Of a DNA stretch of 64,000 nt, positions 1 through 9,378 are shown in pieces (position 1 is the first letter of the stretch; each line of letters starts with the position of its first letter). The notes beneath the pieces were generated by a model, which was not told the origin of the DNA, searched no databases, and was given only the letters and a program-made list of their open reading frames with translations. Source of the stretch: Fidelibacterota bacterium (GTDB lineage: Bacteria > Pseudomonadota > Alphaproteobacteria > Rhodospirillales > Rhodospirillaceae); the NCBI GenBank assembly GCA_947475295.1, contig CANJLF010000012.1, positions 25,908 to 89,907 on the forward strand, given 5' to 3'. The translations under genes were made by a program, and so were the position numbers.

Positions 1-2
1 AT

Positions 3-290
3 ATCCGGGCCGATGCTCAGCAGATCGTGAGCGAAGCCGCCGATTACGCCAAGAAGAACGGCAAGGCCGTGATCCGCGCGACCGGACACGCCGACACTTC
101 TGGCTCGGACGCTTACAACCTGGCTTTGTCTGAACGCCGCGCGGTCGCCGTAAAGGCCGCTCTCGTGAAGCTGGGCTTCAAGCCGGCCGAAATCGTCGTG
201 ATGTTCAGAGGTGAAGCCGAGCCGCTGGTCGCCACCGGCGACGGCGTCAAGGAACCTCAGAACCGCCGCGTCGAAATCGTGATGGAATAA
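3..290 (+). CDS. OmpA-family C-terminal domain protein (5' end outside window)
   Basis: The frame is open to the left edge, so only the last 95 residues are visible. They form an OmpA-like peptidoglycan-binding domain: a GHADTSG segment, an ALSERRA helix and a closing QNRRVEI motif, followed directly by the stop. In this family the domain binds the diaminopimelate of peptidoglycan and anchors an outer-membrane barrel or lipoprotein to the wall. Whether the missing N-terminus is a barrel or a lipoprotein such as Pal cannot be told. A strong hairpin follows the stop. Confidence 0.85.
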   Translation: MRADAQQIVSEAADYAKKNGKAVIRATGHADTSGSDAYNLALSERRAVAVKAALVKLGFKPAEIVVMFRGEAEPLVATGDGVKEPQNRRVEIVME

Positions 291-295
291 ATAAA

Positions 296-327
296 AACGC
301 CGGCGGACTCCTCAGTCCGCCGGCGTT
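296..327. terminator. Bidirectional intrinsic terminator
   Basis: A perfect 14-bp inverted repeat (296-309 and 314-327) has a 4-nt loop. Read on the minus strand it runs into a T-rich tail, so it fits the end of the minus-strand gene at 357-920. It also lies six bases after the OmpA stop codon and probably serves both converging genes. Confidence 0.8.
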
Positions 328-356
328 CCGTTACGCACCAACTTAGTTAGCCGGAA

Positions 357-920
357 TTACTTGTTCGACCTCTCAGCCGCCGCCTTCGCCGCATCGAAGG
401 TGGCGGTTACATTTTTGGGCGGCAAACCGGCTTGGGCCGAGACCGTCACCGAGCAGCTTTGCGGCTGAGCCATCGCAAGAATATGGGCATCGGCGATCTT
501 GCCGAGGGCCTGGGGATCCTGATTTAGAGTCCAGAACAGCTCCCAAGCCTGTGTGCAGAAGCCATTGGGATCGCGCGCGCGCAAGAGGCCGGCCGCATTG
601 GCCATCTCGGTGATCTGGCCATTCAAGGCCGCCTGACCTCCGCCGATCCGCAGATAATAGTCGGTGATGCGTCCGCCGGCCGCAGCAAGCGACGGCTTAA
701 AATGTTCGACAAAGCTGTTGTACGCGCCCTGTTGATCGCAGCCCAGCGCCGCCACCATAAGGCGGCTTTGCAAGTGGCGCAGACGAAAGGCGGCGCTTTC
801 TTCAAGCGACGCGCACTTTAATACTTCAGTAGCCCGAGCAGTCATGGAAGCCGTCAAGCAGAAGGCCGCGACGAAAAACGTCATCGCACGTTTCGTGCGA
901 TTCACCGCAGCTATCGGCAT
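357..920 (-). CDS. Secreted protein of unknown function
   Basis: A 187-residue protein not recognised as any family. The N-terminus has a basic stretch (NRTKR) and a hydrophobic core ending near A-R-A, a plausible Sec signal peptide cleaved around residue 30. A start at 884 would also keep the signal. The mature part is largely alpha-helical in character with four cysteines spread along it (LKC, LGC, GFC, QSC), which could form disulfides in the periplasm. It is convergent with the OmpA gene and divergent from lptF, with about 115 bp to the latter. No function is proposed. Confidence 0.6.
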   Translation of the reverse strand: MPIAAVNRTKRAMTFFVAAFCLTASMTARATEVLKCASLEESAAFRLRHLQSRLMVAALGCDQQGAYNSFVEHFKPSLAAAGGRITDYYLRIGGGQAALNGQITEMANAAGLLRARDPNGFCTQAWELFWTLNQDPQALGKIADAHILAMAQPQSCSVTVSAQAGLPPKNVTATFDAAKAAAERSNK

Positions 921-1035
921 TTGTGTATCCCTTTGCTAGGCGTGGTTAGGTGACAGCATTGTAAATCGCCATCCCTGCTTCGCAAAGGCTTTGATACTGG
1001 TACGGGGGGAAGTTGGGCCGCTATAATCCGCAACC

Positions 1036-2163
1036 ATGTCGGGAATCACACGCTATATCTTCCGCCAGCTGGCGATCGGGACTGTTCTTGTCAGTGTGGC
1101 GCTGGCCTTTATTGTGTGGCTGACGCAATCGCTGCAACTCCTTCAATTCATCATCAATAAGGGCTTGGCCATCGGCGCGTGGCTGCAACTCACGATGATG
1201 CTGCTACCGTGGTTTCTATCGGTGATCCTGCCGGCGGCGCTATTTTTGGTGACCCTGTTTGTGTACAACCGGCTCGCCATGGACCGCGAGTTGGTGGTGG
1301 CCCAGGCGGCGGGCATCAGCCGGCTGGGATTGGCGCGCCCTGCCTTGCTGAGTGCGGGCGCTGCGGTGGTCGTGGGTTATCTTTTGACGTTAGTCATCGT
1401 TCCCAACGCCTACCAATCCTTCAGAACGCTACAGTGGACAATTCGCAACGACGTCTCGCAGTTCATGTTGCGCGAGGGCGCGTTCAATCAGATCACCAAG
1501 GATCTGACGGTCTATGTACGCGCGCGCGCGCAGAACGGCGACCTGATGGGCGTGCTGATTCACGACACGCGCGCGCCTGACGCCGCCCTGACGACCATGG
1601 CCGAGCGCGGCGCCATGGGGCGCAGCGAAACCGGCTCCCGGGTGGTGCTTTTCAACGGCAGCCGGCAGTCACTGGAGCCCGGCACCGGGTCCTTGTCGGT
1701 GCTCTACTTCGACAGCTACGCCTTGGATTTCGGCGCCCTTCAGGCCGAGCAGGACAGCCGGTACGAAAAAAACAATGAGCGCGATACCTGGGACTTGCTG
1801 ACCGCCATGCCCGACTCAGATACCTCTGCCGCCGTCGCCGTACGCATGCGCGCCGAGGGCCACCAGCGGCTGGTGGAGCCCCTTAACGCCCTTGGATTCA
1901 GCTGCATCGCGCTGACGTTCCTCCTGACCGGTTTTAGCAAGCGCGGGCAGACCGGGCGCATTGTCACGGCCATTGCCATAGTTGTGCTGCTGCAGGCCGC
2001 CGCGATCGGCGCCGCCAACCTTGCCGGCAAAGATGTCCGGTTCACGCCGCTGATGTACGTTGTGGCGTTGCTCCCCATAGCTGTCGGCATGTATATCATC
2101 ATGAAGCCGGGTTGGCGCTTTCCCGACCGGCGGCCTTTGCCGCTTGGCGCCACCGCCGCGTAA
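1036..2163 (+). CDS. lptF: LPS export ABC transporter permease LptF (YjgP/YjgQ family)
   Basis: Inner-membrane permease of the Lpt machine that extracts lipopolysaccharide and passes it to the periplasmic bridge. The 375 residues show the family layout: an N-terminal R-Y-I-F-R-Q start, three hydrophobic helices (about 12-30, 50-80 and 100-125), a periplasmic beta domain (about 135-265), and three C-terminal helices. The NRLAMDRELVV and AAGISR segments between helices 2 and 3 are typical of LptF. It is the first gene of a run into lptD, surA, pdxA and rsmA. LptG normally follows LptF in alphaproteobacteria, but here lptD begins at once, so the second permease must be elsewhere or absent. Assignment to LptF rather than LptG is likely but not certain. 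Confidence 0.85.
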   Translation: MSGITRYIFRQLAIGTVLVSVALAFIVWLTQSLQLLQFIINKGLAIGAWLQLTMMLLPWFLSVILPAALFLVTLFVYNRLAMDRELVVAQAAGISRLGLARPALLSAGAAVVVGYLLTLVIVPNAYQSFRTLQWTIRNDVSQFMLREGAFNQITKDLTVYVRARAQNGDLMGVLIHDTRAPDAALTTMAERGAMGRSETGSRVVLFNGSRQSLEPGTGSLSVLYFDSYALDFGALQAEQDSRYEKNNERDTWDLLTAMPDSDTSAAVAVRMRAEGHQRLVEPLNALGFSCIALTFLLTGFSKRGQTGRIVTAIAIVVLLQAAAIGAANLAGKDVRFTPLMYVVALLPIAVGMYIIMKPGWRFPDRRPLPLGATAA

Positions 2164-2173
2164 CATACAGTTC

Positions 2174-4411
2174 ATGGTTCCCCATCCTTTGATCGCCTAC
2201 GCCCCTAAACCAGCCCGCGCAACGCGCGCAAACGCGCGGCTGTCGATGGTCTCGACACTGATCATTGCCGCGATCCTCGCGTCGGGCATGAGCCCGCACG
2301 AAAGCACGCAGGCGGCGGCCGTTGCCGGTGATGCCGACACGGACCCGGAAAATCAGTCGCTGCTGCTAGCCGACGGCATTAGCTATGACGACGGCGCCAA
2401 CACCGTCACCGCCGAAGGATATGTCGAGATCCAGCGCGGCGAGCGTATTCTGCTCGCCGACAAGATTGTCTACAACCGCACGACCGACGTCGCCACCGCC
2501 ACCGGCAACGTATCGATGATCGATGCCGACGGCACGGTTTTCTTCTTTGAGTCCATCCAGGTCGCCGGCGATCTGAAAGAGGGCCTCGCCGAGGAAGTGC
2601 GCGTGCTGATGTCCGACAAATCGCGCATGGCCAGCCGCATCTATCGCCGCCTTCCCAACGGCACCAGCGAACTGGACAACGCGGTCTACTCCGCCTGCGA
2701 CAGCTGCAAGGGCCAGACACCGCTGTGGCAAATCAAAGCCGGCCACGTGCGTTACGATCCTGAAGCGGAGATGGTCTATTACAATAACGCCTGGGTCGAA
2801 TTCGGCGGCATACCGCTGTTCTATTCGCCTTACCTCGCCCATCCGGATCCCACTGCCGGCCCCAAGAGCGGTCTGCTTTTGCCGACACTCGGCGCCAGCA
2901 GGAACCTCGGCGTGTCGGTTAAACAGCCTTATTACATCCACATCGCATCGGACCGCGACGCCACGCTGACGCCGTTCATCACCAGCGACGCCGGCAAAGG
3001 CACGATCGCCGAATATCGCCAGGATTTTCCGGCGGCGCGACTGCGCATCTTCGGCAGCCTGATGGCCGATGATCCTGACTATAACAGTGACGTGCGCGGC
3101 CATCTCGACGCGACCGCCCGGTGGGATATGGACGAGAACTGGCGCAGCGGCACGGACATCAACTTGGCATCGGACCGCACCTATTTGCGCCGCTATAATT
3201 TCCTCGCGCCGACGTGGCTGACCAGCAATATTTTTGCCGAGCGCTTCACGTCCAACAGTTATTTCTCGGCGAACGCCTATTACTTTCAGCGCCAGCGCGT
3301 GACGACCGCTTCGGGATCCGTACCCGGTGTCTTGCCGCTGCTCAATTACAACTACACCAGCGATCCGGATTCGCTCGGCGGCTACTGGGACGTGGATGCT
3401 AATGGTCTTGTGTTGATCCGTAGAACCGGCACCGATACCAACCGGCTCTCGACGCGCGTGGGGTGGAACCTGCCCTACACCACATCATACGGGGCGGTGT
3501 TTACCTACCGCGCCGGCCTGCGTGGCGACGGGTATTATGTGCGCAATTTGCCGCGGCCGGCCAAGGGCGACGTTTTCACCGGCAGCACCGGCCGCGTCGT
3601 GCCCGAAACGTCGCTGGAGTGGCGGATGCCGTTTGTCAGCGACAGCCTGGGTTTCCATCAGCTGCTTGAGCCCATCGTCATGGCCGTCGCCAGCCCCATC
3701 GGCGGAAACAAAGACACCATTCCCAACGAAGACAGTTTGGATCTGGAGTTCGACGACACCAACCTGTTCAGCATGCAGCGCTTCACCGGGCTGGATCGTG
3801 TCGAGACCGGTGCACGCATAAACTACGGCGTGCATTGGGCGACGTTCAGCCAGAGCATCGGCACCGTGGATGCGCTGGTCGGACAGGTCTATCGCTTTCA
3901 CGACGATAAAACCTTCTCGCCGCTCTCCGGGTTGCGGGGTTATTTCTCGGATTACGTCGGTCACGTCGATGTGACGCCCACGCCTTACGTCACGCTGCAG
4001 TATCGCTTCCGCTTGGATAAGGATTCCTTTGCCAGCCGCCGCAGCGAGCTCAGCGCAACCATGGGCCCGGAGTTGCTGCGCCTCACCACGAGTTATCTTT
4101 TCGTCAAGGGCGGCACGACCCTCTCCAGCCCCAACAGCACCGAGGAACTTTACGTGGCGCTGTCGAGCCGGTTCTCGCAAAACTGGAGCATCACCACGAG
4201 CCACCGGCAGAATCTCAGCGCCAACGGCGGCAGCATCCGCACCAACGTGGGCGTTGCTTATGAGGACGAATGCGTGGTGATCGGACTCGATTTCGCCAAA
4301 GACAACACCCAGGACCGCGACTTCAAAAAGGGCCTGGCGGTGGTCTTGCGCCTGAACTTGAAAACCATCGGCGACATCAAGTTCAACACCGACGTCGGCA
4401 CCCAGCATTAG
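2174..4411 (+). CDS. lptD: LPS-assembly protein LptD
   Basis: Outer-membrane barrel that, with the lipoprotein LptE, inserts lipopolysaccharide into the outer leaflet. After an N-terminal signal region (hydrophobic STLIIAAILASG) comes an OstA/LptA-like jellyroll (about residues 60-170, with ADGISYDD and VTAEGYVEI repeats). A long beta-barrel with the LptD start pattern (GIPLFYSPYLAHPDP, then SGLLLP) runs to the C-terminus. A pair of cysteines (SACDSC) lies at the jellyroll/barrel border. The ATG at 2174 follows the lptF stop closely; ATG 2246 is a possible alternative, as neither has a clear ribosome binding site. About 745 residues, normal for the family. No LptE candidate is seen nearby. 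Confidence 0.93.
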   Translation: MVPHPLIAYAPKPARATRANARLSMVSTLIIAAILASGMSPHESTQAAAVAGDADTDPENQSLLLADGISYDDGANTVTAEGYVEIQRGERILLADKIVYNRTTDVATATGNVSMIDADGTVFFFESIQVAGDLKEGLAEEVRVLMSDKSRMASRIYRRLPNGTSELDNAVYSACDSCKGQTPLWQIKAGHVRYDPEAEMVYYNNAWVEFGGIPLFYSPYLAHPDPTAGPKSGLLLPTLGASRNLGVSVKQPYYIHIASDRDATLTPFITSDAGKGTIAEYRQDFPAARLRIFGSLMADDPDYNSDVRGHLDATARWDMDENWRSGTDINLASDRTYLRRYNFLAPTWLTSNIFAERFTSNSYFSANAYYFQRQRVTTASGSVPGVLPLLNYNYTSDPDSLGGYWDVDANGLVLIRRTGTDTNRLSTRVGWNLPYTTSYGAVFTYRAGLRGDGYYVRNLPRPAKGDVFTGSTGRVVPETSLEWRMPFVSDSLGFHQLLEPIVMAVASPIGGNKDTIPNEDSLDLEFDDTNLFSMQRFTGLDRVETGARINYGVHWATFSQSIGTVDALVGQVYRFHDDKTFSPLSGLRGYFSDYVGHVDVTPTPYVTLQYRFRLDKDSFASRRSELSATMGPELLRLTTSYLFVKGGTTLSSPNSTEELYVALSSRFSQNWSITTSHRQNLSANGGSIRTNVGVAYEDECVVIGLDFAKDNTQDRDFKKGLAVVLRLNLKTIGDIKFNTDVGTQH

Positions 4412-4566
4412 AACGGCCCCGGCCCGGCGCGCTGGTCCCGGCGAAATTCACGCCAATACCTTGAGCTGACTGCCTTATTTCCCGGCGTCGATGGCTGGTT
4501 TTCGCCCCCGTTCCCGCGTATGTTACGCCCGCTGCCTTTTCGGGATGGATTTTGGCTGTGGTGACA

Positions 4567-5892
4567 ATGGTGAAACGCGTTCTCCGCTCTTCTGGCCGCT
4601 CGTTCGGCTTCCTGCTGGTGTCGGCCTGTGTTACGGGCCTGGCTGCTTTTTCCAGCGGCACGGCCGTGGCTCAGTTCATGACACCCCCGGCCGCCGCGCC
4701 GGCAGCCGCGAGCGGCATGACCATCGCCGCCGTGGTGAACGAGGACATCATCACGGTGTTCGACGTCCAGTCGCGCATGGATCTCGTCATCGCCACCTCG
4801 GGCCTTGAGAGCAGCGCCGACATCAGAAGCCGCCTTCTCCCTCAGGTCGTCGATGTTTTGATCGACGAGCGCCTGAAGCTGCAGGAAGGAGCGCGCCTAA
4901 AAGTCAAAGCCACCGAAGCTGAAATACGCCAGTCGGTGGACGGCATCGAGCAGCGCAACAATATGCCGCCCGGCGGCTTCCGTACGCTGCTGACGAGCAA
5001 GGGAGTCGATATGGCCGCGTTCTATGGCCAGATCGAAGCTGAGATCACCTGGAGCAAGGTCATACGCCAGTCCTTTGACCGCGGCGCCAACGTCAGCGCC
5101 GAGGAAGTGAATGCGGTCATCGCGCGGGCCAAGGCCAATCAAGGCAAGCCCGAATTCCTGCTGGCCGAGATTTCCTTGTCCGTGACGTCCGCCGCGCAAG
5201 ACCAAGTCGTGCGCGATCTCGCCAACCGGCTGGTGCTGCAGGCGCGCGGCGGCACGCCCTTCCCAGCCTTGGCCCAGCAATTCTCGCAAAGCCCGACAGC
5301 GGTGCTGGGCGGCGATCTCGGTTGGGTCGTGCGCGGCGAGATGGAGCCCGAATTGGACGACGCCGTCACGCGCCTGGAACCCAACCAGATTTCCGATCCC
5401 ATCAGGACAGTCACGGGCTATCACATCCTGGCCCTGCGCGAAAAACGCATCGCCGGCGCGGCCGACCCCAATATGGCGGCAGTCACGTTGAGCCAGATCT
5501 ATCTGCCGACGATCGGCGTCCGGGCCTTGAGCCCGCAGCGGCTTGCGCAGTTGAGCCAAACCATCAGCGGCTTAACAAGCTGCGAGCAAATGAACAAGCT
5601 GGCGACGGAGCTTGAGACGCCCGGTTCGGGATCAATTCCCCCGGTCTATGTCGGCGGTTTGCCGGAGAAGGTGCGTGACGCCGTTATCAATCTCCAGGCC
5701 GGACACACCAGTGCGCCGATCGAAGTCGGCGGCGCCCGGTTGTTCGTGCAGATTTGTATGCGCCGCGACGATCCCGGCGTGCCCAGCGGAGAACAAATTA
5801 TGAATAACCTGCAGAACGAAAAGCTTCAGAACCTTGCGCGCCAGAAGCTGCGGGATTTAAAGCGTCAGGCTCTTATCGATGTGCGTATATAA
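4567..5892 (+). CDS. surA: Periplasmic peptidyl-prolyl isomerase / chaperone SurA-like
   Basis: Periplasmic chaperone for outer-membrane proteins, consistent with its place after lptD, a known SurA client. A signal peptide (KRVLRSSGRS, then a hydrophobic stretch ending near A-V-A) is followed by the SurA N-terminal helical domain, including the early AAVVNEDIITVFDV segment. A parvulin (PpiC) domain follows at about residues 195-300, with GGDLGWV and GYHILALREKR typical of rotamases. The last helix (QNLARQKLRDLKRQA) matches the SurA C-terminal helix. A second parvulin domain is weak or degenerate, as in many alphaproteobacterial SurA proteins. The ATG at 4567 was preferred over an upstream TTG; no strong ribosome binding site is seen. 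Confidence 0.88.
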   Translation: MVKRVLRSSGRSFGFLLVSACVTGLAAFSSGTAVAQFMTPPAAAPAAASGMTIAAVVNEDIITVFDVQSRMDLVIATSGLESSADIRSRLLPQVVDVLIDERLKLQEGARLKVKATEAEIRQSVDGIEQRNNMPPGGFRTLLTSKGVDMAAFYGQIEAEITWSKVIRQSFDRGANVSAEEVNAVIARAKANQGKPEFLLAEISLSVTSAAQDQVVRDLANRLVLQARGGTPFPALAQQFSQSPTAVLGGDLGWVVRGEMEPELDDAVTRLEPNQISDPIRTVTGYHILALREKRIAGAADPNMAAVTLSQIYLPTIGVRALSPQRLAQLSQTISGLTSCEQMNKLATELETPGSGSIPPVYVGGLPEKVRDAVINLQAGHTSAPIEVGGARLFVQICMRRDDPGVPSGEQIMNNLQNEKLQNLARQKLRDLKRQALIDVRI

Positions 5893-5928
5893 GGGCACTT
5901 GCAAGGACGCAGCTGGCAAGGACGCGGC

Positions 5929-6972
5929 GTGATCTCACGTCCTGCTTCGATGTCCGGCTCTTCAAGATCCGGCATCGCGCTGGCTCTCACCATGGGCGAG
6001 CCCGCCGGGATCGGCGGCGAAATTGCACTGAAGGCGTGGGCCGCGCGTCGCGGCGACACGCCCGCATTCTTCGTGATTGACGATGCGAATCGCCTAGAAG
6101 CCTTGGCCGCGCGCTTCAATATTGCCTGTCCGGTCGCCTCCATCGCTGATCCGGCCGCCGCCGTGCAAACTTTTTCACGAGCGCTGCCCGTGCTTCTGCC
6201 CACGCGGCCCCTGACGGGCCCGGTGACGTTGGGTGTGCCCACGGCGGCGGCGGCATCGGCCGTGATCGGCGCCATTGATCAAGCTGTGGCCTTAGTCAAA
6301 TCCGCCGCCGCAGCCGGCCTTGTGACCAGCCCCATCAACAAAGACAGCCTGCAAGGCGCCGGATTCAGTTATCCCGGACATACCGAGTACCTCGGCCATC
6401 TCGCGGGCGGCGCCCAGGCCGTCATGATGCTGGCAGTCGAGGGCTTGCGGGTCGTTCCCGTGACGGTCCATGTGGCGATACAGGATGTTGCGCGCACGCT
6501 CTCCACGGCGGGCATAGTCAGCTGCGGACGCATTACCGCGGCGGCTTTGAAAACCGATTTTGGGATCGTGCATCCACGGTTAGTCATCGCGGCCTTAAAC
6601 CCCCACGCCGGCGAAAAGGGCCGCATGGGCAACGAGGAAACGCGCATCATCGCCCCGGCGGTGGCGCAACTGCGCGCCGACGGCATTGATGCGACGGGTC
6701 CCTCGCCCGCCGACACGCTGTTTCACGCCGCCGCGCGCAGGAACTTTGACGCGGCCCTGTGTATGTATCACGATCAGGCGCTGATTCCGCTGAAGACCAT
6801 CGACTTCGCCGGCGGCGTCAATATTACCTTGGGGTTACCGTTTGTGCGCACCTCGCCCGATCACGGCACGGCTTTTGACATCGCTGATCGGGGAATCGCC
6901 GATCCTTCCAGTTTGCTGGCCGCGCTCCGGACCGCGGGCGCCATCGCCTCGCGGCGCGCGAATGGTCCTTGA
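5929..6972 (+). CDS. pdxA: 4-hydroxythreonine-4-phosphate dehydrogenase PdxA
   Basis: Oxidises 4-phosphohydroxy-L-threonine in the DXP-dependent pathway to pyridoxal 5'-phosphate. Family motifs are clear: TMGEPAGIGGE at the N-terminus, TSPINK and YPGHTEYLG for substrate and metal, NPHAGEKG, and the C-terminal MYHDQALIPLK with TSPDHGTAFDIA. The conserved histidines are present. The GTG at 5929 is preceded by AAGGA at suitable spacing; ATG 5950 is an alternative that removes only seven residues. It sits between surA and rsmA, the classical surA-pdxA-rsmA order, and abuts rsmA without a gap. Confidence 0.95.
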   Translation: MISRPASMSGSSRSGIALALTMGEPAGIGGEIALKAWAARRGDTPAFFVIDDANRLEALAARFNIACPVASIADPAAAVQTFSRALPVLLPTRPLTGPVTLGVPTAAAASAVIGAIDQAVALVKSAAAAGLVTSPINKDSLQGAGFSYPGHTEYLGHLAGGAQAVMMLAVEGLRVVPVTVHVAIQDVARTLSTAGIVSCGRITAAALKTDFGIVHPRLVIAALNPHAGEKGRMGNEETRIIAPAVAQLRADGIDATGPSPADTLFHAAARRNFDAALCMYHDQALIPLKTIDFAGGVNITLGLPFVRTSPDHGTAFDIADRGIADPSSLLAALRTAGAIASRRANGP

Positions 6973-7815
6973 ATGACTGAAACCGACACGCTGCCGCCGT
7001 TGCGCGAGGTCATCGCCCGTTACGGGCTCATGGCCGACAAGTCGCTGGGTCAGCATTTCCTTCTCGATCTCAACCTCACCGCGCGCATCGCCCGGGCCGC
7101 CGGCGATCTTGCGACCGGCACCACCATTGAGATCGGACCCGGCCCCGGCGGCCTGACGCGCGCCTTGCTGGCGGCGGGCGCCACGGTCATTGCCGTCGAA
7201 AAAGACCGGCGGTGCCGCGCTATTTTGGCGGATATCGCCACGGTCTATCCCGAACAATTGACCGTGATCGAGGCCGATGCCTTGACGGTCGATGCCGCCA
7301 CCCTGGGCGAGGCACCCCGGCGCATTGTCGCCAATCTGCCTTATAACATCGGCACCGAGTTGCTTTTGCGGTGGCTGCAAAAACCCGGCGCTTTCGAGTC
7401 CTTTACCTTGATGTTCCAGACCGAAGTCGCGGCCCGCATCACCGCACCTCCCGACACCGGCGCTTACGGCCGGCTCAGCATCATGGTGCAGTGGTTGTGT
7501 GAGACCGAGCTCTTGTTCCACATCAATCCGCGCGCTTTCACGCCACCGCCCCAGGTGCAGTCGACCGTGGTACGCCTGACGCCGCGCGCCAAACCCATAG
7601 CAGCGCGGCGCGAAACCTTGGAACGCGTGACGGCCTCGGCTTTTGGACAACGCCGCAAGATGTTGCGCCAGAGTTTGCGGGCTGCCGCTGTCGATGGCGA
7701 TGCGGAAGGGTTATGCCGGGCGACCGGCATCGATCCGACGGCGCGGGCGGAAACGTTAACGGTTGAACAGTTCTGCGCTTTGGCGAATGCGGTCGATTGC
7801 GCTAAGGCCGGCTAA
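6973..7815 (+). CDS. rsmA: 16S rRNA (A1518/A1519-N6)-dimethyltransferase RsmA (KsgA)
   Basis: Dimethylates two adjacent adenines in the 3' terminal helix of 16S rRNA late in 30S assembly. The 280 residues contain SLGQHFL near the N-terminus, the SAM-binding IEIGPGPGGLTRALL motif, the acidic VIAVEKDRR loop, and the catalytic NLPYNIGT motif of the adenine dimethylase family. The C-terminal helical domain includes FGQRRKMLRQSL. It directly follows pdxA. Its stop overlaps the stop of the convergent gmk gene by a few bases, so no terminator lies between them. Confidence 0.97.
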   Translation: MTETDTLPPLREVIARYGLMADKSLGQHFLLDLNLTARIARAAGDLATGTTIEIGPGPGGLTRALLAAGATVIAVEKDRRCRAILADIATVYPEQLTVIEADALTVDAATLGEAPRRIVANLPYNIGTELLLRWLQKPGAFESFTLMFQTEVAARITAPPDTGAYGRLSIMVQWLCETELLFHINPRAFTPPPQVQSTVVRLTPRAKPIAARRETLERVTASAFGQRRKMLRQSLRAAAVDGDAEGLCRATGIDPTARAETLTVEQFCALANAVDCAKAG

Positions 7816-8450
7816 AGTCCACCGCGCATATCGTTGACAAAGTCCGCCAAACCCGGACGGCGCTCGCGGCGCAAACGTTCGGCGGTGAGGATCGCCCTAA
7901 CCTGAGCGATGCTTTCATCCACTTCGCGATTAACGACGATGTATTCGTATTCCGGCCAATGGCTCATTTCATCGGCCGCCCGCGCCATACGCTTGCGCAT
8001 GACCTCTTCGCTATCCTGGGCGCGGCCGCGCAAACGCCGTTCAAGCTCGCCGATCGAGGGCGGCAGAATGAAAACGGTGACCAGATCATTGGGCGCGCTG
8101 GATTTGAGCTGTTGCGTGCCCTGCCAATCGATGTCGAACAGTACATCGTGGCCGGCGGCGAGTTCCTTTTCCACATGGGCGCGCGGCGTGCCGTAGTAGT
8201 TGTCGAACACCTTGGCATGCTCAAGCAGTTCGCCGTTCGCCACCATGTGGCGATGCTCGTCCACCGTGATGAAATAATAGTCCTTCCCATGCACTTCGCC
8301 GGGACGCGGTGTTCGCGTGGTGACCGACACCGACATGCTGAGCTGATGCTCGTCGCGCAAAAGGGCACGCGAGATCGTCGACTTGCCAGCACCCGAAGGC
8401 GAGGACAGTACGAGCATCAGACCACGACGCGGGACGTTACGATCGGTCAT
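7812..8450 (-). CDS. gmk: Guanylate kinase
   Basis: Phosphorylates GMP to GDP. The 212 residues have the P-loop SPSGAGKS at residues 17-24, the GMP-binding TTRTPRPGEVHGKDY segment, and the lid region with RLRGRAQDSEEVM. Length and motifs are standard. It lies immediately downstream of yicC on the same strand (4 bp gap), a common bacterial pairing. It converges on rsmA with overlapping stops. Confidence 0.97.
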   Translation of the reverse strand: MTDRNVPRRGLMLVLSSPSGAGKSTISRALLRDEHQLSMSVSVTTRTPRPGEVHGKDYYFITVDEHRHMVANGELLEHAKVFDNYYGTPRAHVEKELAAGHDVLFDIDWQGTQQLKSSAPNDLVTVFILPPSIGELERRLRGRAQDSEEVMRKRMARAADEMSHWPEYEYIVVNREVDESIAQVRAILTAERLRRERRPGLADFVNDMRGGL

Positions 8451-8454
8451 TACC

Positions 8455-9378
8455 CTATTCTATATTCTGAATTTGCTCGCGGAACTGATCAATCGTTGAT
8501 TTCAGCGCCAAGCCGACGCGGGTCAGGGCGACATCGGTGGATTTGGAGCACAGCGTATTGGCTTCGCGGTTGAATTCCTGAGACAGAAAATCGAGCCGCC
8601 GCCCGCAGGGCTCGCCCTTCGCCAGCAGATCGCGGGCTTGTGCGACGTGAGCGGTGAGACGGTCAAGTTCCTCGCGGATATCGGACTTCAGCGCCAACAG
8701 CGCCGCTTCCTGGGCGAGACGGTCGGCCGTGAGCGCGGGAACCGCGCCCGCCAGTTCTTGCAGTTGCTGCAGCAGCCGCGCTTTCAGGGCCGCGGGCTGG
8801 GTGGCGGCGAGCGTGCCCGCCTCGACGCATAGCGCCGCTATGGTATCGAGGTGACCGCCGACAACGGGTGCGAGGCGCGCACCTTCCTGACGGCGCGCGG
8901 CGGCTAAGGCCGCCAGGGCCGCCTTCAGGCCGGCCAGCACGGCGGCATCCCGCAAGGCAATGGTCTCGGCATCCATAATCTCAGGCGCTTGGCGTCCTTG
9001 CGCCAAAGCCAGAAGTCCGTCGAAACGGGCGAGCTCAATGGCGTTGCCGAAAACCTGTGTGCCGTACTGAGCGGTCTTGCGCTTCACCAGGTCGATCAAG
9101 GCGTCCAGCACGGCTTCATCGACGCCGGTACCGGCGCTGGCCGCATCGGAGGTCACAATGAGCGTGAGATTGATCGAACCGCGTGTAAAGGTTTCCGCCG
9201 CCAACTGCCGCGCCGACAGCTCGAGTGCATCAAAGCCGTGGGGCGTGCGCATGCGAACGTCGAGGTTTTTGCTGTTGACGCTTTTGGCTTCCCACGCCCA
9301 GGCAAAGGCGGCCTTGCCGTCAACCCGACCTTCGGCGCGCGCAAAGCCGGTCATACTGGTGAGCGCAACAGCAGCCAC
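8455..9378 (-). CDS. YicC/YloC-family endoribonuclease
   Basis: The family has been described as an endoribonuclease involved in RNA turnover. The protein starts with the family signature LTSMTGFARAEG and contains W-E-x-K-S-V-N-S-K-x-L-D, seen here as WEAKSVNSKNLDVR. It ends with the DUF1732 tail (GRRLDFLSQEFNREANTLCSKS, then a QFREQIQN end). The GTG at 9378, with GGGGAC upstream, was chosen over a TTG at 9393. It is transcribed into gmk with a 4 bp gap. In related genomes yicC often follows mltG; here a terC-like gene and an SDR gene intervene. Confidence 0.88.
   Translation of the reverse strand: MAAVALTSMTGFARAEGRVDGKAAFAWAWEAKSVNSKNLDVRMRTPHGFDALELSARQLAAETFTRGSINLTLIVTSDAASAGTGVDEAVLDALIDLVKRKTAQYGTQVFGNAIELARFDGLLALAQGRQAPEIMDAETIALRDAAVLAGLKAALAALAAARRQEGARLAPVVGGHLDTIAALCVEAGTLAATQPAALKARLLQQLQELAGAVPALTADRLAQEAALLALKSDIREELDRLTAHVAQARDLLAKGEPCGRRLDFLSQEFNREANTLCSKSTDVALTRVGLALKSTIDQFREQIQNIE

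Noticed and set aside
1179..1580. Overlapping plus-strand frame in lptF considered as a hidden lptG fragment
   Set aside because: It has no hydrophobic helices and shadows the LptF frame.
2144..2173. Ten-codon earlier start for lptD
   Set aside because: It would lie inside the lptF coding end with no ribosome binding site; ATG 2174 follows the stop.
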